A stretch of DNA of 64,000 bases, taken from NCBI GenBank assembly GCA_023079485.1, contig CM041084.1, positions 118,280,467 to 118,344,466 of the forward strand, in the 5' to 3' direction. Under the pieces are notes generated by a model. The model was given only the letters and a program-made list of their open reading frames with translations, was not told where the DNA came from and made no database searches. Below are positions 50,495-62,850 of the stretch, piece by piece; the first letter of the stretch is position 1; the number at the start of each line of letters is the position of its first letter. Position numbers and translations under genes: made by a program. This stretch comes from Archilochus colubris. Its lineage: Eukaryota > Chordata > Aves > Apodiformes > Trochilidae.

Positions 50495-50660
50495 CACACC
50501 GTGGTGAGACTGCTGAGCAAGTGGCACCAAATTCAGACCATGAGGAAAGGGGTGATGTGTGCTGGGTGTTATTGGGCAGCTTGCTGGAGATGACCCTGCC
50601 TGAGCAGGGGGTTTGGACTGGATGACCTTCCATCCTCAGATATTCTGTGGCTCTGTGATA
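50495..50660 (+). mobile_element. CR1 LINE, 3' fragment
   Basis: It reads forward through 'gagatgaccctgcctgagcagggggtttggactggatgacctt' and ends at ATTCTGTGGCTCTGTGAT, the CR1 terminal repeat in the plus direction. The usual AGGTCCCTTCCAAC is partly lost. 5'-truncated at about 165 bases. Confidence 0.88.
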
Positions 50661-51082
50661 TGGAAATCAAAATTATTTCTTCTACTCTGCTTTATTCCCT
50701 GTGCTTGAATACATAATTTTTTGTACCTTCACAAGAATTCAATAACAAAGAGCATTGCTGAGGAAGGACAGAATTAAAGGCCATCCCACCATTAGTAAGA
50801 GATGCACGCTTTAACAAGTCTCCTAGACACATCGTTTGTGCTACTTTCTTTGGTACGTCCCCCCCAAAATTAGCCTCAAGCAGCTTTATTAATTCATATT
50901 TAACAATTACTTCTCATCACTGACCACTTACATCAGAATGTTTCCCTCCTAAATAATGATTGTACAACCCTCAGCCTAAGTGGCCCCAAGTATTTATGTT
51001 GAATGTACTTTCTAAATTCACTATTAAGCTGATTACATCTTGAGGATGATCAATCTGTGGTCTCCATTTGCCACTTACTGTT

Positions 51083-51112
51083 TAAATTTACATGTCTGCA
51101 CATGTAAATTTA
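51083..51112. repeat. Perfect 13-base inverted repeat, 4-base loop
   Basis: TAAATTTACATGT, loop CTGC, ACATGTAAATTTA. The arms pair without mismatch. It could be a remnant of a small palindromic element, a replication-slip product, or a protein-binding site. Confidence 0.95.
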
Positions 51113-51536
51113 CTAGTTCATGTAATTAGAGCACAGAAGATACTAAAAAAAATAAATCAGAGTGGTGGTGAAGCACGTTTTTAACCAGAAAAAACTCTGC
51201 ATGTCTGTACAGGTAGAGCATTTTATACATCAGACTTAAGATCTGCCTCTCTGTGTTGCAGATCTTAATGCCATTATGAAAGAGATGAGATCAAGATGGA
51301 AGGATGACAGTGATTTAGTCACAGAACCAGTTAAATAGCTTTCCAAACTTGAGGCCACAGATAACTTCATGATACACAGATAGCACAGAAGCTTGATCTC
51401 AAAAACCTTTAACTGAAGGAAATTAAGTCCAGAAAGTATGAAGAAAGAAATTAAGGAGCCTGGTTTTCCTTCAGGAAAAGAGTTTTTTGCTCAAGTTGTG
51501 TAAATGTAGACATTGAGATGCTTGCTGTTTTGTTTT

Positions 51537-51570
51537 GGTTTTGTTGTTGTTGTTACTGTTGTTGTTATTA
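51537..51570. repeat. (GTT)n microsatellite
   Basis: Two GTT runs interrupted by ACT. Confidence 0.85.
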
Positions 51571-51647
51571 CAATTACAATTTCATTGGACCTTCTTAAAT
51601 GGATGTTTTTTGCTCTACTTCCACCCCTAAACTCCAAAATAACCCCC

Positions 51648-51665
51648 TTTTTTTTTTTTTTTTTT
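51648..51665. repeat. Poly(T) tract, 18 bases
   Basis: An uninterrupted T run after a C5 run. Simple repeat. Confidence 0.95.
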
Positions 51666-53269
51666 CATGGAATTATTTTAATCTAACAAATACAAGGAAA
51701 AATATTGTCCCTGAGCTTTTAGGACTATGTAGTAGGACATAGGTATTTCGCCCTCCCAGTTTCCCTCCATTTTAACCTAATAGCATCCCCTCTGAAAGCA
51801 CCTTAGCAACAGCTTCATCTGACTCACCAGGTGAAGGCATCAGGGATGGGGAACAATCATTCTTAACAAGTGATCCAGAGAATTCAGAGCAAACCAGAAG
51901 AGTTTTAGACTTCCTTGAATGGCTTTGGACATCTGTCCTTTATTTCCCAGAGGAGCCCCTTGGATTTGCAGACTTTGCCTGTGTCTCTGAGTGCCCTCAC
52001 TTTGGGGCCTTTGGAGCAGACACTATCACCACATGGATCTCCATATGTAGGAAAAGATGGCATGTTGCTCACAAAACAGCAAGAAATCCTATAATTGTCT
52101 TTTTCCTTTCTTGTTATCAGGAGGGAAAGGTAACAGTGTTGACTTTGAAATGATCTCTGAGCATCAGAATTAGCACCTCAGCAAAATGAGCTCCAGCCTC
52201 CCTGCATACTCCAGGAAACAGCTCTGTGTCAGTTAAAGATAATCCATGTTACTGAAGTTGTGATCCTACCACAAGACATTCTCAGGTCTCTGGGTTTTGT
52301 GACAGAGATACTGCTTTTGGCTTTACTGCATGTGCCTGTTATATATCTACTAAGTATGGCTCATCAGAAAACGGCAAGGTTAGCAAACCAGGGCTGAGAG
52401 AGGAGGAGGAGATGGTTGTATGATATTCTGATATTTTTTCAAATGCATTTGTAATAATGATCATAATGAGTGCAAAACCAAATAGTAAACAGTAACATTG
52501 TTTCATATAAACAAGCAACCAAAAAAATAAAAAGGGAACCTAGAAAGCATTGGATAAACTAACTTTAGGCTTCTATTTACAGTAAAATAATAATGCTTGA
52601 ACAGAAGCTTGAAAGATGATGCAAATGCACTGAACAGGTTGGTGAAGCACAATTTATAACCATGTGTATACTTACACATAACTTAACCAGCTCAACCTTA
52701 CCATTGTTTGGTGACTCCAACCTGACAGCTAAGGTAATGAGCTCTGTCAATAGCTCTGCTTGCACTGTTTAAATCAACAAGTGTTTTGCAAGAGTCACTC
52801 TGGCCTTAATGTTTGGATGACAAGTGGCATGAAGCTGTCCCTTCCCCCTTCTGCCTTTGCGGTTCTTGCTATGCTGTCCCTCCCAGAAGACGAATTGTAG
52901 CCTAAGCTTTCCCCTCCCCATTTTGACTCTTATAATTAAGAAAAAATCCTGTGTTAGACAGTTCCAGTATGTTTTATGAGATGGTGACAGATACCATGCT
53001 TGCTGGGATGCTGGCTTCCAAAACTAATTGTCCTTTGTATATTCTATCCAGCCTCAGCCTTGTGCTTACCAAAGCAAAAATGAAAAAATCCTATGAAGAA
53101 CAGACTGAGCTGAGACAGAGGTGTTCATTTTTTATGTCATACTTCACCAGAGTATAAAGAGAAACTCAATTTCTATACAGAAAACTATCACATTCCCTTT
53201 TAGTTTAAATACAGCTGGGCTGGTTAAATATATACCCTGAATTCAGAAAAAAAAAGAAACAACCAGATC

Positions 53270-53880
53270 ATGAGGCTGAAAAAGGTCAAGAGGCCATCTG
53301 TGTCCACCCCCTTCCTTTAAGGCAGGATGATCAACAACTATCTCACTCCTAATGCCTTGGTCTAACCTGTTCTTAAAGACCTGTGATGAAGACATCTCAG
53401 CTTCCCAGGCTGCTACATTGCTCTGCTCTCCTCACTATTATTTTTTATAATGCTTAGACATTGTTTTTTTTCCTGCACTATCTTCTCCTCAAATCTACCA
53501 TAGATAATTTTTTTCCTCTTTTTTTGCCAATTCTCACCCTTATGCAGAACAGCTGCAGTGTTTCTCCCCAGTCCTTTTCTAGTCTGAGCAATTCCAGTTC
53601 CTTCCAGCTCTCCTTTTTGGGTACATGATGCTGGTCCCTGCTCATTCAGACTGCTATGGACTTTCTCCAGTTGGCACAGAGAAAAGGGTGCAATTTTGAT
53701 ACTGAGTATACTGCTTGGTGTGAGGCCTTACTGATGATGGAAGAATTTGCCCCACAGGCTTTGTGTCCCTTTCCACATCCCAGTAAGTATTTTATTCCTT
53801 GCCCACCCTTCCAACAACAAGGCATTGCTTGCTGTTGTTCAGATATCAAATCTGCTGTCCCAACTTTAGGACACACTAAT
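53270..53880 (-). mobile_element. Ancient CR1-like LINE fragment
   Basis: Strongly diverged. Reverse-complement landmarks still line up with CR1 in order: 'ggtctaacctgttcttaaagacctgtgatgaagacatctcagcttcccaggctgct', 'ctatggactttctccagttggcacag', 'tactgcttggtgtgaggcctta' and 'aacaaggcattgcttgctgttgttcag'. The 3' end and terminal repeat are not identifiable. The divergence suggests an insertion much older than the other copies, of the type shared widely among land vertebrates. Limits are approximate. Confidence 0.75.
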
Positions 53881-55899
53881 TTTAAAATGCTGTTTAATAC
53901 ACTGTCACAGGCATTATATTGATGTAAAGACACACACCACTTCAGCTGAAGACCTTGCCCAATCATCATCTAAAAAAAAATAACATTAAAGAAAGAAATC
54001 TTACAGACGTGCTTAGAGCACTAATGTTTGTATATCTTGGCAAAATCAAAAATCCATATCAAAGCATAACATACAAAGAAGAGCACTACTGCTCATGTGT
54101 AGATCTTCCTGAGTTTTTCAAAGACAATGGCATGTACAGTATTTTCTATTCTACAAATCAGGTATACCAGAAAATCATTCTTTTTCACTACAGAAAATTC
54201 TTAACATATCATTACAGTCTTAAGCCAAGACATATGATTTGTAGAACAAAAGCCTCCCAGGATGGAGAAAGGTATTATTTGTGTCTCTGAAACTGAGATG
54301 GCCATATTCACTCATTTATTCCTGTCATACCTTCATATTTTGTGACACAGATAACATAGGTTCAAACATGGAACTATCCTTCTGCTGTTGCAGTGATTAA
54401 TTATCGAATGGGATCCCAATTTGCTAAGGACTGTGCAAGTTTATTGCAAAAATATCTCCCGTGACAAACATTATAGGCTAACTATCAGATAAGGAATGGG
54501 TGTATTGAAAGAAAAAAAAATAAATAAAGACCCAACCCACAAGCCCCATATCCTTGCTGCACCTCGAGACTGGAGTTAAAAGGAACAATGGAAAATTAGC
54601 CAAGTACAGGGCTTGGTATGACAGAGAGGTGTCCTACTCCAGCAGCTGCTTAACTGGGGTTGAGTCACTCTTGGTAGAAACTAGAGCAGGGTAAACAACG
54701 CAACAATTCCAAAAATTCAGGAGACACCCTTAGGTAAGTGATTTGGCAAATATATTTAGCTTTGCTGGGGATACTCAGGGAGACTTCTGACATGTCTAAG
54801 TACCTTGCTAATCAGGAGGTTATTTGAGCTACTTGGAGCTTTCAGAAAATTGAAATGTGTTTGTTTGTGTCAGGCTGGTGGGCCTGGTTTTAGCTGGTTC
54901 TTGCAAGTCAGAATCATGAATAATACAATATGCCTTCCAAACATGCCTTCAGTTTAATTTATTTGCTACCTGTGTATTTAATACTTATTATTGTAGAGCC
55001 ACATATTCTTTTTTTTCTGTTTAATATTGAAAAAATACTTATCATTTTGAGGCAAAGCATGTTGCAAACAAACAAAAAAAGCTTTTTTAGAAATTACTTG
55101 CATTTCATCCCATACTGCTTTCATTTTCTTTTAATAACAATGACACGGAAGGAGCCCTGAATTGTGACATGCAGAACAGGTACTATTCATGGAAAGCAAT
55201 GTATAATTGTGTACAAATTTTGAATAATTTTGAATGTGTCAGTATTCATAAATATAATGCATTTTTGTTTGTTGTATAATGAAAAACATGATTTATTTTT
55301 ACATACTATCCCTAATTGACATGCAATTTTATGAAAAAATGCATTTTAGTTTACAATCTACCTGTAAGGACCAAGTAAATTATTACATACTCCTATTAAA
55401 CAGATTATATCCCTTTTCTCTGGAGGAGCAGCTCAATATATTATTAAAAATGGATTTTATGCATTACTTTAAAGTGTGAGTTTCCTTAGTGCTTGTTTCT
55501 TAGCATCATCTTCGCTGGCACATTGTGAATACTTGCAGATTTTGATAGAGTAAGAAAATATGTTGGTTAGAGAAGTCACCTATTATGTTACAGTGTAACC
55601 ATCAGGTCACCTATGCAACTATATAGGAATAAACTCCAATTTACTCACTGTATGTGTTGATTCCAAATACTTTCTCACTATTCTGTAAAAAAATAGAAGA
55701 AGTAAATTATAGCCTTGGATACCAAGAAGAGCATGAACGAGGACCAGTAGGTTTGCCTACCTGGACTAAGCCTTCCTAATTCACATGACTCAAACAAGAA
55801 AATCAAGTAAGCTGGCAACCCCCAAACGATGGAATGAAGAAGTAATGCAAGAGTAATTCCTACTTAATGCTGTTTATTTTGTAGAAGCAGAGTATTTAA

Positions 55900-55938
55900 A
55901 CATTTGGAATTTCATTTGAACGTGACCATTCCAAATGT
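55900..55938. repeat. 11-base perfect inverted repeat, 17-base spacer
   Basis: ACATTTGGAAT at 55900-55910 and ATTCCAAATGT at 55928-55938. The arms pair exactly. They contain the E-box-like CATTTG and a TEAD-like GGAAT, but function is not implied. Confidence 0.9.
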
Positions 55939-56044
55939 GTTGCTTTTTAAGCTCATATTTGTAGTTTGTAATGAAATATATTAAATGTAGAAGTGTGCCT
56001 ATATATACATTGTAGACATAGAATGTCATCTATGAAGCCACCAT

Positions 56045-56073
56045 ATGTAATTATTTATACACATGTAATTATT
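56045..56073. repeat. 11-base direct repeat, 18-base period
   Basis: ATGTAATTATT at 56045-56055 and 56063-56073. Confidence 0.9.
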
Positions 56074-56719
56074 CATGCTTACTGTAAGTAAACATGCTGA
56101 AGTCAAAGCAAAGAGCCAAAGTAATAGAAGCTAAAAGAGGAAAAGATAAAACTGTTTCTGAGCAGATAAAATTCTAATGAACAAGAATACTTTCAAGAGA
56201 TAATTTATCCTCTTTACATGCAAAATGTCAGTTTGGAGTAGGAAATTCTGGAAATTAAATGCAAATGAGGGTGAAACTGAAAATCAAGTTGTTTCTTAAG
56301 GAAGGAAATGTACATATATATTAGATATCCCATAATCCATAACCAAATCAAAACTGAATTGCTACTTCAGAGTAAGTGAAAAAGTTATTGAAAAAAAAAA
56401 GTTCCTGAATAGTCAAGGTATGGAAATGTCTCTTTATCTATACCTGCAGCAATGGGATCTCAAACCTCATATGTTCCTCTAAGACCTACCTACCTATAAT
56501 TCAGATATGACAAACATGAGTACCTACTGTACAGACTGCAAGAAGGATTAGCATCTACATTGAAATATAGCATGATTTTATTGGGAAAGGCTGACAGGAG
56601 AGCCAGTGTGAAGATTCAACCTGATATTATGTTTTGTAAATGCAAGTACGGTGCTAAATGCAAGCAACAAGGAACCTCGCCCTACCTCCAATCACAGTGT
56701 CTGCAACTACCACTTACTT

Positions 56720-56752
56720 AAAAAAAAAAAAAAGAAAAAAAAAAGAAAAAAA
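56720..56752. repeat. A-rich tract
   Basis: A13-G-A10-G-A8-like run. On the minus strand it adjoins no recognisable retroposon. Confidence 0.85.
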
Positions 56753-59121
56753 GTGCTTTGTAGTTCTTGTGTAACTGGTTCACACACAGGTAGGTAGAAA
56801 TCTGCATCAAAGCCCTGCGTCAGCTCTTTTTTATATGAATGCCTTGTGTTGCCCTTACCTTGCCCCATATGTTGGGCTGGAACTGTAGCTCTGACATCAC
56901 TTACATAAAGCAAAATAAGATGTACAACATTAAAACAAGACCACAGACAACTTTTCTCTGACTATACCCTATGTTTTGTTTTCCAGGCAGTAGCAGTCCT
57001 ATCTCTGCATTGATCTGTTCCTATCAATATTGCAACTAATTGTCTGTTTTAAGTATAAATAAGACTCTGAAGAAAATGCTTCTACAAGCAGTGTAATGGA
57101 AGCCAAACAGTTTGCAGTGTATCAGCTCCAACCAAAGGTTTAAAATTCCCTAAACATACTGTGTTTTTAGCTATATTTAAAAACACTTTACATGTTTATT
57201 ATTTCCCAGTCGATTGCATAGAATATTTTGTACATCAGGAAGGCAGCTCTACCATCACATCCAAACCCCTGTGTGTTTGGAGTTCCAGACATAGGACAGG
57301 CTCAGGCATTTTAAGTGAGGCAAATCTGAAGGCACTGAAGAATATAGTGGTAAATTTTCTGAAGAAAATCACTATGTAAGCAAAACTTCTGAGGTTCAGA
57401 CAAACTAGCAATCCCAGCATGGCTTTAATGGAGGAAAAAAGCAATGCAAGCATTTGACTTTCAGAAAATAAATCAAGCTCTTTAGAATTCTCAGACAGAA
57501 TAATGAGGTACCATTTAATGACTTGGGCCAAGGGGACCATTTTGGTACAAGCCAAGACCAAGACACAAATTTACACCTCTTGGATTTGCACCCAGACAGC
57601 ATCAAGCAGGATGTTCCTTTTGTCCCAGCTGCACATCTTTAAAACAAACCTTGCCTCTATCATGTCTTCTCTTGGTCTTCTTCTTTCAGTTGAGAATGTT
57701 AAAAATCTCCAGGCTTCCTTCTTCATGGAGAATTCGCTTTCTCTCCCATCTTGAGCAAGAGGGAGGGTGTTGGAAGAAAATTATGCCAAGGGTACCTGGG
57801 GCAGGGGGGCTCCTTTCCCACTGGGTGTTGGCAACGTGGTCCCACACAGCCCTCCGAAGCCAGCACTCAAACTTGATGGGTCCTCACAGGCAACAGGGGA
57901 AAAAAAAAACCCATCACTGTACTACTGACAATCCAAAGCAATAGTTGGGTGAGGAAACAATACAAAAATAAAAAAACTCTGAGGCTTGTTTCTTACTTGA
58001 AACACAGCAAAACAAAACAAAGCAAAACACCAAACACAACATGTGTTGCTTCTCTGTGAAACTTCTTGTCTTGAAACTTGGGCATCAGGCAGATGTGGAG
58101 AAAAGAGAACGGAATGGAAGAGAAGATGGTAACAAGATGACACCACCTCTCCCTGCTTCCCATAGGCAGTGCATCCACCAGAAACTTCAGGGCTTTGGGT
58201 TCCAGGCAGCATTCCTGGGAAGAGCAGCATCAGGAGTCAGTATCAACAAGCTCCTAGTTTGTCTTTTCATAGAAAAAGGGAACAGGCCCAAAATGAACAT
58301 TAAAAAAACCAGGTCTGCTGTCAACAGGCCTGAGGCACAGGGATGGAGCACATTTTTGTAATTTCCTTGTATCTCAATAGAATAGTTTCCATAAGCAATT
58401 AATTCACTCACAAACTAATTAGAGGAGGTTCAGCACCTTTAAAAATTAGGCCCTCGTTGTTCTAAAAAATTAACAAAATACTAATTCTGCTTCTAGAAGT
58501 GATTTTTCCATGAAGTAATAATTGTTTCCTCTGGATGTCTATTGCTTAGTTAATTTGATTGCATGAAGCATAGAATCTTCACCAATGTTACAGTTAGTTG
58601 AAGTCTTCGGTTTTTTTAAAGGATGAAAAAAATTGTATTTATGTAGCCTTATTTGGGAACCTAACAATTACTAGGATAAATGGTAAAATAATTATATTCA
58701 ATGTTACTAAAAGAAAATGACAGAGAACCTTATGTAATTGTTCTATTTCTGCAAATCCATGGTTTTTAGCTGCTAGTCTGCAATCTGTATTTTACCCAGC
58801 CATATCCTAATTTCCTCCCTAAGACAAGCTGCAAATTGAGTTTATAGTTTATTTTAATATTTCCTGCCATCAAATTATATGGATAAGAAACCTGTATACT
58901 CATGGCATAATCCCATTTCTGATGAAGAAAAGAATATGCAGGCCAGGAGTATAATATTGTCATGCAAATGGATTTGTGCCTCCCTATCTTAGTTTGCCTA
59001 GACTTTGAATTCTTTTAAAGTAAACAACATATTTTTCTTAGGTTAGCTGGAGAAGGAACACAGAAACTTCACATGGAAAACTGAGATATTATCTTTCATA
59101 ATGAACAAAATAAAGGACAGT

Positions 59122-59135
59122 AAAAAAAAAAAAAA
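59122..59135. repeat. Poly(A) tract, 14 bases
   Basis: Simple homopolymer. Confidence 0.9.
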
Positions 59136-62100
59136 TGGGTAACATGGGTTTGCTTACAGTCCCATTAAGAAATGAGAAACAGTTGTCCAAGCCCTTCACT
59201 GAAATACTACTTAGGACACAAAACAGATCTTTGTTTTTGACCAAGAGCAAGTTTTGTGACATGCATGTTTAATTTCTAATAAAATTAAACAAAACCCCAC
59301 ATCTCTGGGGATGAAAATCAAAGAAAGAATTATACCTGCATTAAATGCATTTCAAAAAGGGGAAAAAAAACCCCAACTCAACCTAAACAATCCCCAAACC
59401 CAAAGAAATAGTTACTATGCAAAAGGCAGAATATAATTTAGGAGAGTAAGGTATCTATAGGAGATCAGTCAAAGTACTTTGATGTCCTAAAAAAAAGTTG
59501 ACATGAACAAATGAATGTAATGGAAAACTACAAAAATGAAGTGACAAATACTCATTTATGTGATAAACGGGCAAGATAAAATCAGTTGAGGGAGGGATTT
59601 AAAATTGGTATTTATGTATTTTTTATGTAGTTGAAATTGTTATTATGAATCTGGTAAAGCACAGAAATTATATATCTACTGAAATTCCTTAAATTAGATG
59701 CTTTCTTCAGTGAATATATAGCAAGACAAAATGCTCGTTATTTTTATGCTAGATGATATGCAAAGTACAGAGTACAATCTGGGGAAATGAATGCAGTAAT
59801 GGCCAAGATTTAGCAGTTGGTAATTTCAGGGTACTTGAAATTTTAATGTGGTCTGTACTCCTGTCCTCAATGCTTCCTGAAAATCAGGTCCCCTCTGATG
59901 TTTCCACAAAAACTGGGACACACAGAATAACTAGCAATTTGTTAAAACTGTGGCCTGAAAGTACCTTCAGGAAATAGATAACCTCACAAAGTTTGATGAA
60001 TATTCTGGCTGACTCCAGAGGAAATTTTGGGTAAGCAGATTATAATGGAATCTCCAAAAATGGGTATTAACACACAGGACACAGCTCCTGAGAAGAAAAT
60101 CTAGGATGCAGCATCTTACCTTACAAAGTTATGAAGAAAAAAAATAATAAAACCAACTTATTTGTGAAGAGGACAAACAACTTCCTCGGTGCAACAGCTG
60201 GTCGAATAAACACTAGCAAGCAAACCATTGTCAGACATATTAAAAGTTTTGGGAAAGTGTCAGGCTAAAAACCAGGAATGCCCAATACCTGTCAGTCTGA
60301 CAATCAAACCGTATCACTGCATGATGCTGAGGATGTTCTCTCTTACCACATTACCATGATAAGGTGGGGTAATTAATACTAATAACAGAGGGTGCCATAG
60401 TACTTCCGTATCTGTAGAACACTATAAAGCTACAAAGTGGTACATGGTATAGTTTTATTACTTCTGTTACAATGTTCTTTATTTTTCACCCAGAAAACTA
60501 CAGGTAAATCTTGAAGAAGGTTTTAACAAACCTGAGTGTATAGGATATCCAAAATTAGTTCAAGCATGATGATACAAAAAAAAAGAAAATGTATTTCAAG
60601 ACTCTTGTCCAGAAAAAATAAGATACAATTGTTCAAAGGTATTTGAATATGTTCTAGAGAAAGTTAAGATCAGGCAAAATTATGGAAGACCCTATACTAA
60701 AGGTCTGCCTAAAATCTTCCTTTTCCCTCACCCCTGCATCAAGTGGATTTTACAGCCACAGGTTGGACCTGTAGTTGCATGGGTGCCTATTTTCTAAATT
60801 AAAAGTTAGGAATTACTGAAGAACATTTACCCCTCAGCATGCTTTTTTGACACCTGTCACGAATAACCTCTTGAAGGAAGCACTCGAGTGCTTTGCTTTT
60901 TATTGCAAGACAACCGATCAGAAAATACCTGCTCCAAATCAGGTGCAGCAAGGAGGAAACCTGGAAGAAATATCAGCTGCTTAAACCAAATTGATGATCC
61001 AATCTCATTTAAAATGTTTTAAAAATGGAAGTCCCCAACCAGGTTGGCTTCACCTCATGAAATAGCAGGGCCTGTTTCACAGGTTTGCATAAGAGTCAGC
61101 GACGTGCCTTGTTAATCCTCCCTGAAAAGAATGATTTCAGGCTGGTGTTCATGGCTTGAAAGCCATTTAAAGACATCTTAAAAAAACCAGAAAGGTAAGC
61201 AGTGAGTATTTGAGTTTATTTTGCTCTCTCTGGGATTAAGGAGGTTTGTAAATTGGTTTCATCTCATTTAGCAACTTCATTAATAAAATGGCAGAGCGTG
61301 CTGTAAACAACATGCTAATCACATCGGGTAAGAAGAGGTTCTGATGGTATTGGAGAGCATGGAGATAATACCAAAAAAATCAGAGAGGATGAAAACACTG
61401 TAAGAAAATACAGTAACAAGGTTGTGAATATTGCTACAGGGAGAGCACAGGCAAAGTTGGTGAAGGGAAGGCTGAGCTGGTGGAAGCAAGAATGCCAGAG
61501 CAGCCCTGCAGGTGACAGTAGACAGCAATTTGGAGGGGGTTTCACAACCTGACGTTTTAAAAACGTGTCAGTCTGAAAACAGACACTCAAATTGTGTTAA
61601 ATCACCTGAAGTGTAAAGCTGCAAACTTTGTTGTTCAGCAGAGAGCACCTCTACTACTGGACTTGGATACTTCCCCATCCCACCAAGGCTTCCATTAAAT
61701 TGTGTTGTCCCTGTCTCTCTTTCAAAGCTTTCCAGTTCTTATCTTTTCAACCAGTGCTTAATATACTGGCTGCTACTGACAGCTGCCTCAGTGACAGGCA
61801 ATTTCTGGCCTAGTTTTTAATAGATATAACAATAATTACTATAGCCCCAGTAGGGTCTGTGTCCATATTTTCCTCACCACTGCTGTTATTCTCTAAAACT
61901 ATGGAATAGTCATGTTGTAATATGAACCACTCTGCTTTATGCACAAGGAGAAATATAAAACTTCATCAATAACTGATTTTTTTTTTAATCTTTCTGAAGT
62001 GCTAGAACAAACCAAACATTCTTCTTAATTTTATGTGCTCGGATTTTAAAATGGTGAATCACAAGTATTAAAAGGCAATGCAACTCTGTCTTTTGAGCCA

Positions 62101-62230
62101 AGACAGAAAGCCTTGTGTGCTCCATAAATCTTGGAATATAAGTAGAAAACAAAATATAAGTGAGACTTGGCTTGGCCAACACAAAAAACTGTAGCAGAGA
62201 AGGTTCACAGTCACATATCCAGGATCGTAG

Positions 62231-62850
62231 ATTCATAGAATGATTTGAGTTGGAAGGAGCCTTAAAGATCATCTGGTTTAAACCCCCCCTGCCATGGGCA
62301 GAGACACCTCTCACTGGACCAGATTGCTCAAAGCCCTATCCAGCCTCAACCTGAACCCTTCCAGGGAAGGGGCAACCACAGCTTCTCTGGGCAACCTGTG
62401 CCAGCCTTTCACTACCCTCACAGTAAAAAATTTCTTCCTAATATCTAATCTAAATCTTCTTCCAGTTTAAGGTCATTACCTTATGTCCTACCATTACATG
62501 CCATTATAAAAAGTCCCTCCCTGGCTTTTGTGTAAGCCCCTTCAGGTACTGGAAGGCCACTATAAGGTCTCCCCAGAGCCTTCTCTTCTCCAGGTGGCAG
62601 AACCCCAACCTGTCTTCACAGGAGAGGTGCTCCAGCCCTCTGATCACCTTTGTGACCCTCTTCTGGACCCCAACAGCTCCATGCCCTTCTTGTGTTGGAG
62701 GGTCCAAAACTGGACACAGTACTCCAGATGGGGTCTCACAAGAGCAGAGCAGAGGAAGAGAATCTCACCCCTTGACCTTCTGGCCAAGCTTCTTTTGATT
62801 CATCCTATGACTCCTTGGGGCCTTTTCCTCTGGCAGTTACCCCTGATGTT
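62231..62850 (-). mobile_element. CR1 LINE, 3' 0.6 kb with ORF2 C-terminus
   Basis: It starts at ATTCATAGAATGATTTGAG and GTTGGAAGGAGCCTTAAAG, followed by 'atcatctggttt', the reversed CR1 3' end. It continues through 'agaccacctctcact', 'tctctgggcaacctgtgccag' and 'cacagtaaaaaatttcttcctaatatc'. The minus-strand frame at 62504-62707 reads [15 protein letters not shown] and [19 protein letters not shown], the conserved C-terminus of CR1 ORF2. 'aaactggacacagtactccagatggggt' follows. This is a relatively intact copy, 5'-truncated near 62.85 kb. Confidence 0.96.

Larger units (their letters stand above)
50661..53269. other. AT-rich span, no gene recognised
   Basis: It contains a perfect 13-base hairpin at 51083-51112, a GTT-rich microsatellite at 51537-51570 and a T18 run at 51648-51665. 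Nothing coding is recognisable. Confidence 0.55.
53881..62230. other. AT-rich span, no gene recognised
   Basis: No conserved reading frame or CR1 body is visible. It contains an 11-base inverted repeat at 55900-55938, an 18-base-period duplication at 56045-56073, an A-rich tract at 56720-56752, an A/C-rich tract near 58.0 kb and an A14 run at 59122-59135. A donor-like AAAG|GTAAGC near 61195 on the plus strand is preceded by no open frame. It may be intronic or intergenic. Confidence 0.5.

Noticed and set aside
61130..61200. Plus-strand acceptor (GATTTCAG) and donor (AAAG|GTAAGC) pair near 61.14-61.20 kb
   Set aside because: All three frames have stops and nothing else on that strand supports a gene. 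Left as background.
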